From contig CAVPVB010000007.1 of NCBI GenBank assembly GCA_963709085.1, positions 2,046,001 to 2,110,000 on the forward strand: a DNA stretch of 64,000 nt, given 5' to 3'. The notes below the pieces were generated by a model that was given only the letters and a program-made list of their open reading frames with translations, made no database searches and was not told where the DNA came from. The position numbers and the translations under genes are program-made. Shown one piece after another: positions 1-8,897 of this stretch (position 1 is the stretch's first letter; every line of letters starts with the position of its first letter). Origin of the DNA: Rhodovastum sp963709085 (lineage in GTDB: Bacteria > Pseudomonadota > Alphaproteobacteria > Acetobacterales > Acetobacteraceae).

Positions 1-1645
1 TGGTAGTGAAGAACGGCTCGATGGCGCGGACGAGCGTATTCGGGTCCATCCCCTCGCCGGTGTCGGATACGGTGAGGCAGATGTGCTCGCCGGCCGCGAG
101 TTCCGGCACCTCGCGCGGCTGGACCGACTGCATGCGGGCCGCCAGCGTGAGCCGTCCGCCGCCCGGCATGGCGTCGCGCGCATTGATGGCCAGATTGACG
201 ATGGCGAGTTCGAGCTGGTTGGGATCGACCCAGGCCGGGGCAAGTCCGGCGGCAAATTCGGTCTCGATCTGCACCTGCGGGCCGAGCGAACTTTGCAGCA
301 GGTCTTCCATGCCGGCCACCAGCGCCGCCACGTTCGTCGCCTGGGGCTGCAGGTCCTGCCGCCGGGCGAAGGCCAGCATGCGCTGGGTCAGCGCCGCGCC
401 GCGCCGGGCGCCGCGCTCGGCGTTCTCGAGCAGGCGCAGGGCCTTCGCGTCCTCCGGCGGCAGCCGCTTGCGCAGCATGTCGAGATTGCCCTGCAGCGCC
501 ATCAACAGGTTGTTGAAATCATGCGCCACCCCGCCGGTGAACTGGCCCAGCGCGTCCATCTTCTGCGCCTGGCGCAGCTTTGCCTCGGCCTGCAGCCTTT
601 GCCGCATCTCGGCTTCGGTCTGCCGCGTGGCGATTTCGGTGCGGCGGATCGCGCGCAGCACCGCCAAGGCAAAGCCCACCAGCGCCGCCGAACCGAGCGT
701 CGCCACCAGAAAATAGACCAGCACGGTCCGGCGCCAGGCATGCAGGGCGGGGCCGCGGTCCAGCGCGTCCGTTACGACCACGCCCCAGTCGGATAGCACC
801 CGCCAGGCCAGCACCACGCCGTTCGCCGCCGCGGCCGAGGCGACCACGGCCGCGCCTTCGGGGGCGGCGGCCCAGCGCGCGGCGGCCAGCCGCTCGGCCG
901 GCGGGTCGGGGGGCGCGTCCGGCGTGGATGGCGCCAGCGCCACCCCGTCGGCGCGGTAGAGCGTGATCCGGTGCCCGGATGACGGCGGCTCCATCGCCTC
1001 CCAGGTTCGCGCCAGATAGCCCGTGTCGACCGTGCTGATGATGACCCCGGTGAACCCGTCCGCCGGTGCCGACCGTCGCCGCGCAAATGCGAAGAACGGT
1101 TTGCCGCCGATGCGTCCGATCAGCGGGCGGCCGACGAAGGTGCGGTTGCCGCTCGCATCCCGCGCGCCCGCGAAATAGTCGCGGTCGAGCCGGGACTTGC
1201 CGTCGTCCTTGTACTGAATCGGTGTCCCGCAGATGAAACCGTCCGCCCCGATCACCCAGATCGTGTTGATTTCCCGTCCGTCGCCGAGGGTCGGCGAGCG
1301 CGCGGAAATGCGGGCGAACAGGGCCGGCAGGGCGGCGGAAGCCCGGATGGCGTCGCAGGACAGGCCGCGTGTGGTCTCGTCGGTCAGGTCGAGGGCGAGG
1401 CCGTGGGTTTCGAGGACCTTGAGCATGTGCTCGGCGGTCGTCGCGACGGCGCGGCGCGCTTCCGTCTCGATCTGGGCGACCACCGCGTCATGGCTCTGCC
1501 ATGCCACGCCGCCAACCAGGGCGAAGGGGAAAACCACCGCGGCAACCATCGAGAGCCACAACAGGCCGGCCGGATGTGACCAGGGACGCGCCATCCTGCC
1601 CGATGAACCGGCTTTCCTCGATCGATCCTGCATTTCTCGCTGCAT
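1..1645 (-). CDS. Sensor histidine kinase, 3' end outside window
   Basis: This is the first ~548 residues of a membrane-bound two-component sensor kinase; the rest runs off the left edge. The start is ATG 1645 (a second ATG is at 1633). In order it shows a membrane helix (about residues 28-48, ending FALVGGVAW), an extracytoplasmic sensing region of about 230 residues that looks Cache-like (VIISTVDTGYLARTW), a second helix (VLVYFLVATLGSAALVGF), a short coiled linker (residues ~335-370), and a HisKA domain with the phospho-acceptor in VAHDFNNLL (His codon 521-523). The ATPase N-box NLAINARDAMPGG and the G1 box DTGEGMD follow. The HDFNN motif is typical of alphaproteobacterial hybrid kinases, so a C-terminal receiver domain is possible but not visible. 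The ligand is unknown. It lies downstream of nifV and the DUF2478 gene on the same strand, but a 220-base repeat-bearing gap argues against one transcript. Confidence 0.9.
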   Translation of the reverse strand, partial: MQREMQDRSRKAGSSGRMARPWSHPAGLLWLSMVAAVVFPFALVGGVAWQSHDAVVAQIETEARRAVATTAEHMLKVLETHGLALDLTDETTRGLSCDAIRASAALPALFARISARSPTLGDGREINTIWVIGADGFICGTPIQYKDDGKSRLDRDYFAGARDASGNRTFVGRPLIGRIGGKPFFAFARRRSAPADGFTGVIISTVDTGYLARTWEAMEPPSSGHRITLYRADGVALAPSTPDAPPDPPAERLAAARWAAAPEGAAVVASAAAANGVVLAWRVLSDWGVVVTDALDRGPALHAWRRTVLVYFLVATLGSAALVGFALAVLRAIRRTEIATRQTEAEMRQRLQAEAKLRQAQKMDALGQFTGGVAHDFNNLLMALQGNLDMLRKRLPPEDAKALRLLENAERGARRGAALTQRMLAFARRQDLQPQATNVAALVAGMEDLLQSSLGPQVQIETEFAAGLAPAWVDPNQLELAIVNLAINARDAMPGGGRLTLAARMQSVQPREVPELAAGEHICLTVSDTGEGMDPNTLVRAIEPFFTT

Positions 1646-1777
1646 TTTTTGGTTGAAGAACCTGCGGGCTGTTCGCGCGAGCCCGGAGATGCAACGGCGA
1701 CATCGTTACCCGGAAGCGATGCCGGGACGTTGACACAGATCGGCCGGCATTGGAATGAAACAGCACGACGAATTGTG

Positions 1778-1822
1778 CCCGGCACGCGCCCGCCCGGCAC
1801 GCGCCCGCCCGGCACGCGCCCG
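1778..1822. repeat. Three tandem copies of a 15-bp GC-rich unit
   Basis: Three exact head-to-tail copies of cccggcacgcgcccg lie at 1778-1792, 1793-1807 and 1808-1822. They are followed by a partial, hairpin-forming continuation (gcccgaccgggc). They sit in the gap between the DUF2478 stop and the sensor-kinase start. If the DUF2478 frame is not corrected, the array is read as repeats of GACRA, which is another reason to place the true DUF2478 stop upstream of it. Confidence 0.9.
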
Positions 1823-1867
1823 ACCGGGCGAGCGGCCCGGCAGCAGCGCCGATATATGATACGGTGG

Positions 1868-2399
1868 CTATGCCGCCGCGGTGACCTGGGCGCGCGCCCA
1901 GCCGGCGATCGTATCCGCACAGGTCGGCAGCACCTGCGACGGGGTCGCCCAGGAACTCTTCCCACTCCTCGCGCAGCCCGGCCCGCACTGCCACCAGCAC
2001 CGGAATGCCGGACAGCAGCGCCTCGGCGATTTCCGCCCGCATGCCCCCGCCCAGGGCCTCCTGCTTGCCGAACCGGCTGACCACCAGCAGGTCCGGCCGG
2101 GCCTGCACCGCCGCGCGCAGCGCCTGCCCGGCGCGGGTCAGCGCGTCACCGTCCAGCGTGCAGCCTTGCGCCTCGGGGCCGCGCGGCTGATCGAGCCGGA
2201 TCCATTCGCCGCTGCTCAGCACCAGCAGGTTCATCTCCCGCTTGCACGGGCCGATGGTCGGGCCGAACACCTGCAGCAGCCCGCCGATTCGCACGCCCGC
2301 ATGGCGCAGGGCAGCCACCGCGACCGCCATCGCGGCATCGGCATCATCGCCGCTTTCGAACATCACGGCGGCAGCGCGGAGATCACCGGAATTTTTCAT
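1868..2399 (-). CDS. DUF2478 family protein (frame break near 1946)
   Basis: About 176 residues. The N-terminal part (MKNSGDLRAAAVMFES, then GGLLQVFGPTIGPCKREMNL and DLLVVSRFGKQEALGGGMRAEI) matches DUF2478, a small family that, as I recall, is often encoded near molybdenum-related genes; its biochemistry is not established. The frame breaks around 1946. As printed, the frame continues through a tandem repeat into nonsense, but removing one base gives the natural ending TPSQVLPTCADTIAGWARAQ followed by VTAAA and a stop at 1868-1870. The gene begins 70 bases after nifV ends, on the same strand. Co-transcription with nifV is therefore likely, consistent with a role in molybdenum or FeMo-cofactor supply (inference). 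Confidence 0.75.
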
Positions 2400-2469
2400 A
2401 ATGTAACTCTAACACGGCACCGCAGTGCACAAAAGGGCGTTTTCGCCCCCGATCGGGGCGATAAACCCC

Positions 2470-3618
2470 TCAGGAGGCCAATTCGGCGTGCAGTGCCAGC
2501 AATTCCGGCCGCGTGACCGGCCGTTTTACCCGCCCGGCATGCCGCCGCAGCCGCCCCAACAGGTCGGCGACGACCAAATCGCACGCGGTGACGCCGGCAT
2601 GCAGCAACGCCTCGCGCACCGCCGCCGTGCCGGAATGCTTGCCCAGCACGATGCGCCGCTCGCGGCCGAACAGGGCCGGGTCCATCGCCTCGTAGGTGGA
2701 TGGGTCGCGCAGCAGGCCGCTGACATGGATGCCGGATTCATGGGTGAAGGCCACCTCGCCGACGATCGGCTGCGCCGTCGGGATGCGGCGCCGCGCCGCC
2801 CGCGCCACCCGTTCGGCCAGATCCGCCAGGCAGGCGAGGTCGATGCGGGTGGTGGCGAGGTGCAGCCGGTCCAGCGCCGCCGCCACCTGCTCCAGCGCGG
2901 CGTTGCCGGCGCGCTCGCCCAGGCCGAGCACGCACACGCTGGCATCGGTGGCGCCGCCGCGCAGGGCCGCCAGCGTGTTGGCGGTGGCCAGCCCGAGATC
3001 GTCGTGGCCGTGGAACTCAAGGCACAGATCGCTGCCCGCGCGCAGCCGGCGGAACGCGGCTTCGGTGGCGAAGGGGTCGAGCACGCCCAGCGTGTCGGCA
3101 TAGCGGAACCGCCAGGCGCCGGCGGCCTCGGCGGCGTCCAGCAGGCGGGCCAGGAAATCGGGATCGGCGCGGCTGGAATCCTCGCCGCCGACCGACACGG
3201 TCAGGCCGCGGTCCCGCGCATAGGGCACCACCCGGGCGATGCGCGCCAGCACCTCCGCCGGCCCGCCGCGCAGCTTGGCGGCGATCTGGCGCGGCGAAGT
3301 CGGCACCGAGAGGTTGGCGTGGCGCACCCCGGCGCGCAGGGCGGCGTCCACATCGGCCTCGGTCATCCGGCACCAGGCGGCGACGCGGGCATCCGGGGCG
3401 GCGTGCACGGCGGCCTGGATGGCCTCGATCTCCTCGCCGCCCATGGCCGGGGTGCCGGCCTCGATCTCGTCGATGCCGGCGGCATCCAGGGCCGCGGCGA
3501 TGGCGGCCTTCTCGGCCACGCTGAACGCCACGCCGGGGGCCTGCTCGCCATCGCGCAGGGTTGTGTCGTTTATCGAGCAGGTGGGGAGCGAGCAGGCGGG
3601 CAGGCGGGTCGGACTCAT
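2470..3618 (-). CDS. nifV: Homocitrate synthase NifV
   Basis: A 382-residue enzyme of the HMG-CoA-lyase-like/isopropylmalate-synthase superfamily. It condenses acetyl-CoA with 2-oxoglutarate to homocitrate, the organic ligand of nitrogenase FeMo-cofactor. Visible hallmarks are NDTTLRDGEQAPGVAF near residue 17, the metal-binding FHGHDDLGLATANT, THESGIHVSGLL, and VLGKHSG near the C-terminus. The length fits NifV and lacks the LeuA regulatory domain. The start at 3618 is chosen because CGGAG precedes it by about 10 bases; longer in-frame starts add unlike residues. A consensus sigma-54 element and a NifA-type TGT-N10-ACA site lie directly upstream, which supports NifV over a lysine-pathway homocitrate synthase. 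No nitrogenase structural genes are in the window. Confidence 0.93.
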   Translation of the reverse strand: MSPTRLPACSLPTCSINDTTLRDGEQAPGVAFSVAEKAAIAAALDAAGIDEIEAGTPAMGGEEIEAIQAAVHAAPDARVAAWCRMTEADVDAALRAGVRHANLSVPTSPRQIAAKLRGGPAEVLARIARVVPYARDRGLTVSVGGEDSSRADPDFLARLLDAAEAAGAWRFRYADTLGVLDPFATEAAFRRLRAGSDLCLEFHGHDDLGLATANTLAALRGGATDASVCVLGLGERAGNAALEQVAAALDRLHLATTRIDLACLADLAERVARAARRRIPTAQPIVGEVAFTHESGIHVSGLLRDPSTYEAMDPALFGRERRIVLGKHSGTAAVREALLHAGVTACDLVVADLLGRLRRHAGRVKRPVTRPELLALHAELAS

Positions 3619-3662
3619 GATGGCGGCGCTCCGTGCAATGCGGCGGCAGCCGGACGTGCATC

Positions 3663-3677
3663 GCAAGCCGCGTGCCA
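3663..3677 (-). promoter_or_regulatory. Sigma-54 (RpoN) promoter for nifV
   Basis: On the minus strand the bases read TGGCACGCGGCTTGC, an exact match to the -24/-12 consensus TGGCACG-N4-TTGC. The element ends 45 bases before the nifV ATG, predicting a start site near 3651 and a leader of about 30 bases. Confidence 0.85.
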
Positions 3678-3719
3678 GCCGCGGCGCGCCGCCAATTCCA
3701 GCGACGGGGATGCCGCCAA

Positions 3720-3735
3720 TGTTGGCTTTCCGACA
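3720..3735. promoter_or_regulatory. NifA-type upstream activator site (TGT-N10-ACA)
   Basis: TGT at 3720-3722 and ACA at 3733-3735 are separated by exactly ten bases, the known NifA binding pattern. The site lies about 75 bases upstream of the predicted nifV start site. The motif is short, but its pairing with a perfect sigma-54 element makes chance unlikely. Confidence 0.7.
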
Positions 3736-3750
3736 CAGGGCCTGTGTCGG
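3730..3750. terminator. 21-bp near-perfect palindrome after the Rrf2 gene
   Basis: CCGACACAGG at 3730-3739 pairs exactly with CCTGTGTCGG at 3741-3750 around one base. It lies just past the Rrf2 stop (3758) on the minus strand and overlaps the NifA-type site by six bases. No T-run follows, so it could be a hairpin terminator for the Rrf2 transcript or a protein-binding dyad for the nifV promoter. Confidence 0.5.
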
Positions 3751-3757
3751 GTCCCGC

Positions 3758-4162
3758 CTAGGCCCGCGCCGGCGCCCGCATCAGCTTCAGCATGGTCGAG
3801 AGCGTGATCGAGCGGAACGTCGCCGCGGCATGGTCGTCGATCTCATCCATGACCCGCTGCAAGGCCTGCGCCGCCTCGGGACCCGGCGTTGCCGCCCGCG
3901 CCGCCCGCGCCGGCTCGAACAGATCAATGATGTCCATCAGGGTCAGCCGTTTCGGATTGCCGATGAACCGGTAGCCGCCGCCCACCCCGCGCACCGCATC
4001 GACGATGCCGGCGCGGCCGAGGTCGCGCAGCACCTTGGCCAGGTGGTGCGCCGAAATGCCGTGCTTTTCGGCGATTTCCAGCACCGAGGGCTGCGCCTGC
4101 GGGTCGGCGGCCAGTTCCAGCACGGCGATCAGGGCGAAGGTGGTGGCTTTCTGGAGCTTCAT
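3758..4162 (-). CDS. Rrf2-family transcriptional regulator without cysteines (BadM-like candidate)
   Basis: A 134-residue Rrf2 regulator. It begins MKLQKATTFALIAVLELAA, has the winged-helix recognition segment ISAHHLAKVLRDLGRAG and the wing VRGVGGGYRFIG, and carries a C-terminal dimer helix. The protein contains no cysteine at all, so it cannot ligate an Fe-S cluster through the three cysteines used by IscR or NsrR and probably responds to a small molecule. Its neighbours are a GNAT acetyltransferase and a divergent benzoate-CoA ligase. In Rhodopseudomonas palustris the Rrf2 protein BadM represses benzoyl-CoA pathway genes, so a BadM-like role is the best inference. No Shine-Dalgarno is visible; a dispersed palindromic repeat ends two bases before the ATG. 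An alternative role is a regulator linked to nifV. Confidence 0.85.
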   Translation of the reverse strand: MKLQKATTFALIAVLELAADPQAQPSVLEIAEKHGISAHHLAKVLRDLGRAGIVDAVRGVGGGYRFIGNPKRLTLMDIIDLFEPARAARAATPGPEAAQALQRVMDEIDDHAAATFRSITLSTMLKLMRAPARA

Positions 4163-4163
4163 G

Positions 4164-4232
4164 GAAGGAAGGCCAGGGCTCTGCCCTGGACCCGCAAGGG
4201 GCCGAGAGGCCCCTTGACCCCATTCCGTAAGG
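4164..4232. repeat. Dispersed palindromic repeat, copy 1
   Basis: The head is GGAAGGAAGGCC, followed by two hairpins (CCAGGGCTCTGCCCTGG and AAGGGGCCGAGAGGCCCCTT) and the tail CCCCATTCCGTAAGG. It fills the whole gap between the GNAT stop (4241) and the Rrf2 ATG (4162), so it forms the leader of the Rrf2 gene or a terminator for the GNAT gene. Other copies are listed separately. Confidence 0.85.
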
Positions 4233-4240
4233 AGGCCGGT

Positions 4241-4711
4241 CTATCGTCCCGATTGCGGATCAAGTTCCATCTCCAGTTCTACGAACGGGCCGGCCATCAT
4301 TCCCTGGCTGCGGAAGAACGAGAGAATAAGATTGTTGTCGCGCGCCAGCATGGTGCGCAGCCGGTCCACCCCGGCGGCGCGAAAACGGTCGCGCACCGCC
4401 TCGAACAGCCGGGTGCCGACGCCGCCCAGGCGGCAACGCGGCCGCACCTGGATGGCGAAAATCCAGCCGCAGGGCGGCGAGCCGAACTCCCAGGCACGCA
4501 CCTCGCCGATGACAAAACCCTCCACCTGGCCGCCGATCGTCGCCACCAGGAAACAGCGACGGTCATCGTCGCGGCCGCCGTAACGGGAATACAGGTCGCG
4601 CCAGTACTCCGGTTTCTCCAGCCCCGTCACCTCGCGGTCGAGCGCGATGATGGCGGGCAGGTCGTCAGGGGCGGCCGGGCGAAGCTGCAGCGCGGCCGGT
4701 TGGTTCGTCAT
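4241..4711 (-). CDS. GNAT-family N-acetyltransferase (BadL-like candidate)
   Basis: A 156-residue single-domain Gcn5-related acetyltransferase. The fold is recognisable from the N-terminal LRPAAPDDLPAIIALDRE, the central strand WIFAIQVRPRCRLGGVGTRL (the acetyl-CoA pyrophosphate loop, Q/RxxGxG/A type) and the C-terminal half LARDNNLILSFFRSQGMM. The substrate cannot be read from sequence. As I recall, R. palustris has a GNAT enzyme, BadL, encoded with the BadM regulator, that acetylates p-aminobenzoate. The same adjacency of GNAT, Rrf2 and benzoate-CoA ligase here suggests an orthologous arrangement. The gene points away from the ligase and shares the divergent control region 4712-4871. Confidence 0.85.
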   Translation of the reverse strand: MTNQPAALQLRPAAPDDLPAIIALDREVTGLEKPEYWRDLYSRYGGRDDDRRCFLVATIGGQVEGFVIGEVRAWEFGSPPCGWIFAIQVRPRCRLGGVGTRLFEAVRDRFRAAGVDRLRTMLARDNNLILSFFRSQGMMAGPFVELEMELDPQSGR

Positions 4712-4804
4712 GCGGGCTCCGATGCGGCGACGGCGATTCGCGCCGGGACCATGGCCTTGACAAACATGACCTCGCGCGGATGAATGGAAAAGCGTATTTC
4801 GGTA

Positions 4805-4825
4805 CGGTTATAGATTATTCAACCG
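4805..4825. promoter_or_regulatory. Interrupted palindrome in the GNAT / benzoate-CoA ligase divergent region
   Basis: CGGTT (4805-4809) and AACCG (4821-4825) flank an AT-rich 11-base centre, in a region otherwise GC-rich. It ends 46 bases before the ligase ATG and includes a TATAGAT stretch that could be a -10 box. A TTGACA hexamer at 4757-4762 also lies in the region. This is a candidate operator for the neighbouring Rrf2 regulator. Confidence 0.4.
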
Positions 4826-4871
4826 CCGGCGCCGGGATACAGGCCACGGCGCGACGGGAGGAATAACAAGG

Positions 4872-6461
<1,590 letters not shown>

Positions 6462-6561
6462 GGCCGGCGGCGTCGCTGATCAGCAGGCGGCGGCTCGAAC
6501 GGGTCGGTTCACGGTTCTGCGATCGGGGTGGGAAACGAAAACGTGAAACCCAGTTTCGCTG

Positions 6562-6578
6562 AGGAACTGCACGTTCCT
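6562..6578. promoter_or_regulatory. Perfect inverted repeat AGGAAC-N5-GTTCCT
   Basis: The arms AGGAAC and GTTCCT are exact complements around TGCAC. The dyad lies 46 bases before the small Ser/Lys-rich gene at 6624, in the position of an operator. No adjacent regulator gene is present. Confidence 0.45.
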
Positions 6579-6623
6579 GTTAAACTGTCCCAGCGTTCAA
6601 CGAGCGAAAAGGGGAAAATAGCC

Positions 6624-6764
6624 ATGCCGAGTTCGTCACACAAGCCTTCCGGCAGTTCGTCGAAGAGCACAAGCGAAACTTCCGAAACTCCCGCCGCCAA
6701 GTCCGGTGCGTCCACGAAACCTGCCGCCAGCACTTCCTCGAAGTCGCATCCGACGAAGAAGTAG
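6624..6764 (+). CDS. Small Ser/Thr/Lys-rich protein
   Basis: A 46-residue low-complexity basic protein (starts MPSSSHKPSGSSSKSTSET, ends SSKSHPTKK) with no membrane segment or cysteine. The start at 6624 is preferred over an upstream in-frame ATG at 6528 because AGGGG lies a normal distance before it. A strong intrinsic terminator follows 13 bases after the stop, so it is probably a real single-gene transcript. I do not recognise a family. It could be a small nucleic-acid-binding or stress protein, which is speculation. Confidence 0.6.
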   Translation: MPSSSHKPSGSSSKSTSETSETPAAKSGASTKPAASTSSKSHPTKK

Positions 6765-6777
6765 CTGCCTGAATGAA

Positions 6778-6811
6778 GCCGGACCCGCTGGCATTGCGGG
6801 TCCGGCCTTTC
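6778..6811 (+). terminator. Intrinsic terminator of the small gene at 6624
   Basis: An 11-bp perfect stem (GCCGGACCCGC / GCGGGTCCGGC) with a 7-base loop is followed by CTTTCTCCC, a classic though T-poor terminator. It could also stop transcription of the convergent gene at 6881-7222. Confidence 0.8.
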
Positions 6812-6880
6812 TCCCTCTCCTGGAGGGGGCACCCGATCGAACGTGTTCGCCTTGGGCCGGCGGGCCGGACCCGGTTTCCC

Positions 6881-7222
6881 TCAACGGTCCACATATACCT
6901 GGACAACCTGGCCATCCCTGACGGCGATTCCGTTCCAGCCAGAATGGACCGGAACCTGTTCTGGATGGCTGGTCAGCGTCGGGTTGAGTTCGGGATGCGG
7001 ATCGGCGGGCGACGGATAGGTCGAACTCAGCACAACCCCCGCATAGCCCTGGGCGCGCAGCTGATCGGCCAGTTGCGCCTGGCTTACCGCATCGGGGACG
7101 GTGACATGCACGGTGGCAACACGTGAAATCAGGCCTTCCGGCTCAGCAGCCTGTGTGGCCGAGAGCGGCAGACAGAGGGCTGTCAGGCCGAGGGCTAGCA
7201 ACGAGACACGTTGGAAACGCAT
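6881..7222 (-). CDS. Small secreted protein of unknown function
   Basis: 113 residues with a clear Sec signal peptide (MRFQRVSLLALGLTALCLPL, cleavage likely after TQAA, residues 23-26). The mature part of about 87 residues contains a hydrophobic alternating segment (RVATVHVTVPDAVSQAQLAD, QGYAGVVLSSTYPS) and ends GQVVQVYVDR. The ATG is preceded by AAGGAG at good spacing. No catalytic motif or known domain is recognised; a small periplasmic alpha/beta protein is the most that can be said. Confidence 0.75.
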   Translation of the reverse strand: MRFQRVSLLALGLTALCLPLSATQAAEPEGLISRVATVHVTVPDAVSQAQLADQLRAQGYAGVVLSSTYPSPADPHPELNPTLTSHPEQVPVHSGWNGIAVRDGQVVQVYVDR

Positions 7223-7561
7223 CGTGAGACTCCTTTTTTATTTGATGCGCAGATGTTCAGGTTGGGGTGGTGTCCGAATGTTTTCCAACAAAACTACCTG
7301 CAGGTCCACATTGACGAAGCAAACGCTACTGCCGTCCGATAAGAAACAGATAAAACAGTTGCACATGCTTCGTGGCATCATTCACCAAAAAGGCAACCAC
7401 TTCCTTCCAATGAAACGAGTAGTGGTGCGTTTAGGTCTCACGAACTAGGGATTTACTGGTTCCGCATTCAAGGAGCTTCCCCACACTTTCCCGTGATTTG
7501 AGAGAGGTCCTGCTGGCGGGCGCCAGATGCGGGCGGCGCGGTGACGCGCCGCCTCATACAA
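7223..7561. other. Intergenic region with no gene detected
   Basis: This stretch is markedly less GC-rich than its surroundings. It separates the secreted-protein gene from the DUF2336 gene on the same strand. No frame with convincing codon use, no tRNA-like fold and no known riboswitch core was found. It presumably holds the promoter of the secreted-protein gene. Confidence 0.6.
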
Positions 7562-8803
7562 TTATTGACAAAGCAACGGTCCGCTTCCGTCCATCGTCAC
7601 CCGCCCGGCGCGGCGCCGAAGGTGCCGTTCATGCCGTCGGCTGGTTCGCAACCTCAGGCCGAGGCCCCGGCCGGCGCGGAATTCCTCCCGCAGCCGGGAG
7701 CCCGCCGGCAGAACCGCGATCAGTTTCTCCAGCAGGTAATCAAGATCCTCGTCACCGAACCGCTCGAACTGGGTCAGAATCCGGGTGATGACCCGGGCGC
7801 GATAGCGTTCAAGATCGTGCTCGCCGCCGTCAAACTTGACGCCGTCCACGACATCCACCGCCACCCGAATCGCCGGCAGCAACCGCGGCGGCAGGCCGGA
7901 TTTTTCAAACAGGGATCTGAGACCGTTCGGACCCGCGTCGTGAATCAGCCGCCTGGCGTTCCTGACCGGCACGTTGGCCAGGGCCGCCATGGCAGCCTCG
8001 AAGAACTCCATATCGCCCAGGCAAAGCGCGCGCAGCACCAGGAACGGTGACAGCCGGTCGTGGCTGCGCATCTCTTCGACGAGAAGCTGCAGTTCATCCT
8101 CGCGGCTGCCGTAACTGAGCGTGATCGTTGTCACGTCCCGGGTTTGCAATACGATATCGGTGGCGATGTCCGGCGATAATTCGTGATGACTGACCAGATG
8201 ATTTTTCACCTGATCGGTGACCAGGGCAACAAGCCGCTCGGCAATGGTTATTGGCAGCTTGTCCCGCCTGGCAATGCTTTCCTTGACCGCGTCATCGTCG
8301 GAGAAGCGTTCGATCGCCTTGCCCAGGCCGTTCTCGCTGATCTGCGCGGTCGAATTCCGCATCAATGCCGTCACCGCCCTGACATGGGCGTCGGAGATCA
8401 GCACATCCGAAACATCCTCGGCGAGGTCGCGTCGTCCGGCAATCGCCTCCTGCTTGACGGGGGAACCGCGTCGGACGATCGCGACCAGATCGGCCGCCGT
8501 GAGCAAACCCGAATCGGCCAGAATGGGCAGCGCCACCGCTTCGATGTCGTTAGCCAGACGCAAGGCCGTGTCCGCCGGCAGCCGGGTGGAACAGCGAAGG
8601 CTTTGCGAGACCGTCTGCCGTACGGTCGCTTCGATGTCATTGGCCAGGATGCGGATGATGTCCTGCGCCAACCGGACTTCACTCGCGCTCAGCTCAGGGT
8701 TGTCGATGTCCTGCGCGAGCTTGCCGGCCACCTCGGCGCGGGCCTGCGCCGAAGGCTCGGCCAGCAGCCGCGCAACGTCGGATGGGGAGAGGGAAGCCAC
8801 CAT
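7562..8803 (-). CDS. DUF2336 domain protein
   Basis: An alpha-helical repeat protein in which segments such as ELSASEVRLAQDIIRILAND, VRQTVSQSL and DLAEDVSDVLISDAHVRAV form HEAT-like pairs. The pattern and length match DUF2336, a family widespread in Alphaproteobacteria with no settled function. There is no signal peptide or membrane helix, so it is probably cytosolic. The last ~30 residues (RGLGLRLRTSRRHERHLRRR and on) are Arg-rich and unlike the rest. A one-base correction near 7684 would give EEFRAAGASA and a stop at 7654-7656, which I think is the true end (about 382 residues). It stands alone; neighbours give no clue. Confidence 0.75.
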   Translation of the reverse strand: MVASLSPSDVARLLAEPSAQARAEVAGKLAQDIDNPELSASEVRLAQDIIRILANDIEATVRQTVSQSLRCSTRLPADTALRLANDIEAVALPILADSGLLTAADLVAIVRRGSPVKQEAIAGRRDLAEDVSDVLISDAHVRAVTALMRNSTAQISENGLGKAIERFSDDDAVKESIARRDKLPITIAERLVALVTDQVKNHLVSHHELSPDIATDIVLQTRDVTTITLSYGSREDELQLLVEEMRSHDRLSPFLVLRALCLGDMEFFEAAMAALANVPVRNARRLIHDAGPNGLRSLFEKSGLPPRLLPAIRVAVDVVDGVKFDGGEHDLERYRARVITRILTQFERFGDEDLDYLLEKLIAVLPAGSRLREEFRAGRGLGLRLRTSRRHERHLRRRAGRVTMDGSGPLLCQ

Positions 8804-8897
8804 ACCTCCACGACCTTTGCGAGCACCGGCGCCACCACCGTGCAGGGATCCGGACTATCCGCCGCGAGCATTGCCGTCGTGTTAACGTGGCCGGGGC

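Noticed and set aside
6563..6597. EcfG-type general stress promoter (GGAAC ... CGTT)
   Set aside because: The spacing between the two elements is 26 bases, whereas 16-17 is expected. The GGAAC is better explained as one arm of a perfect dyad.
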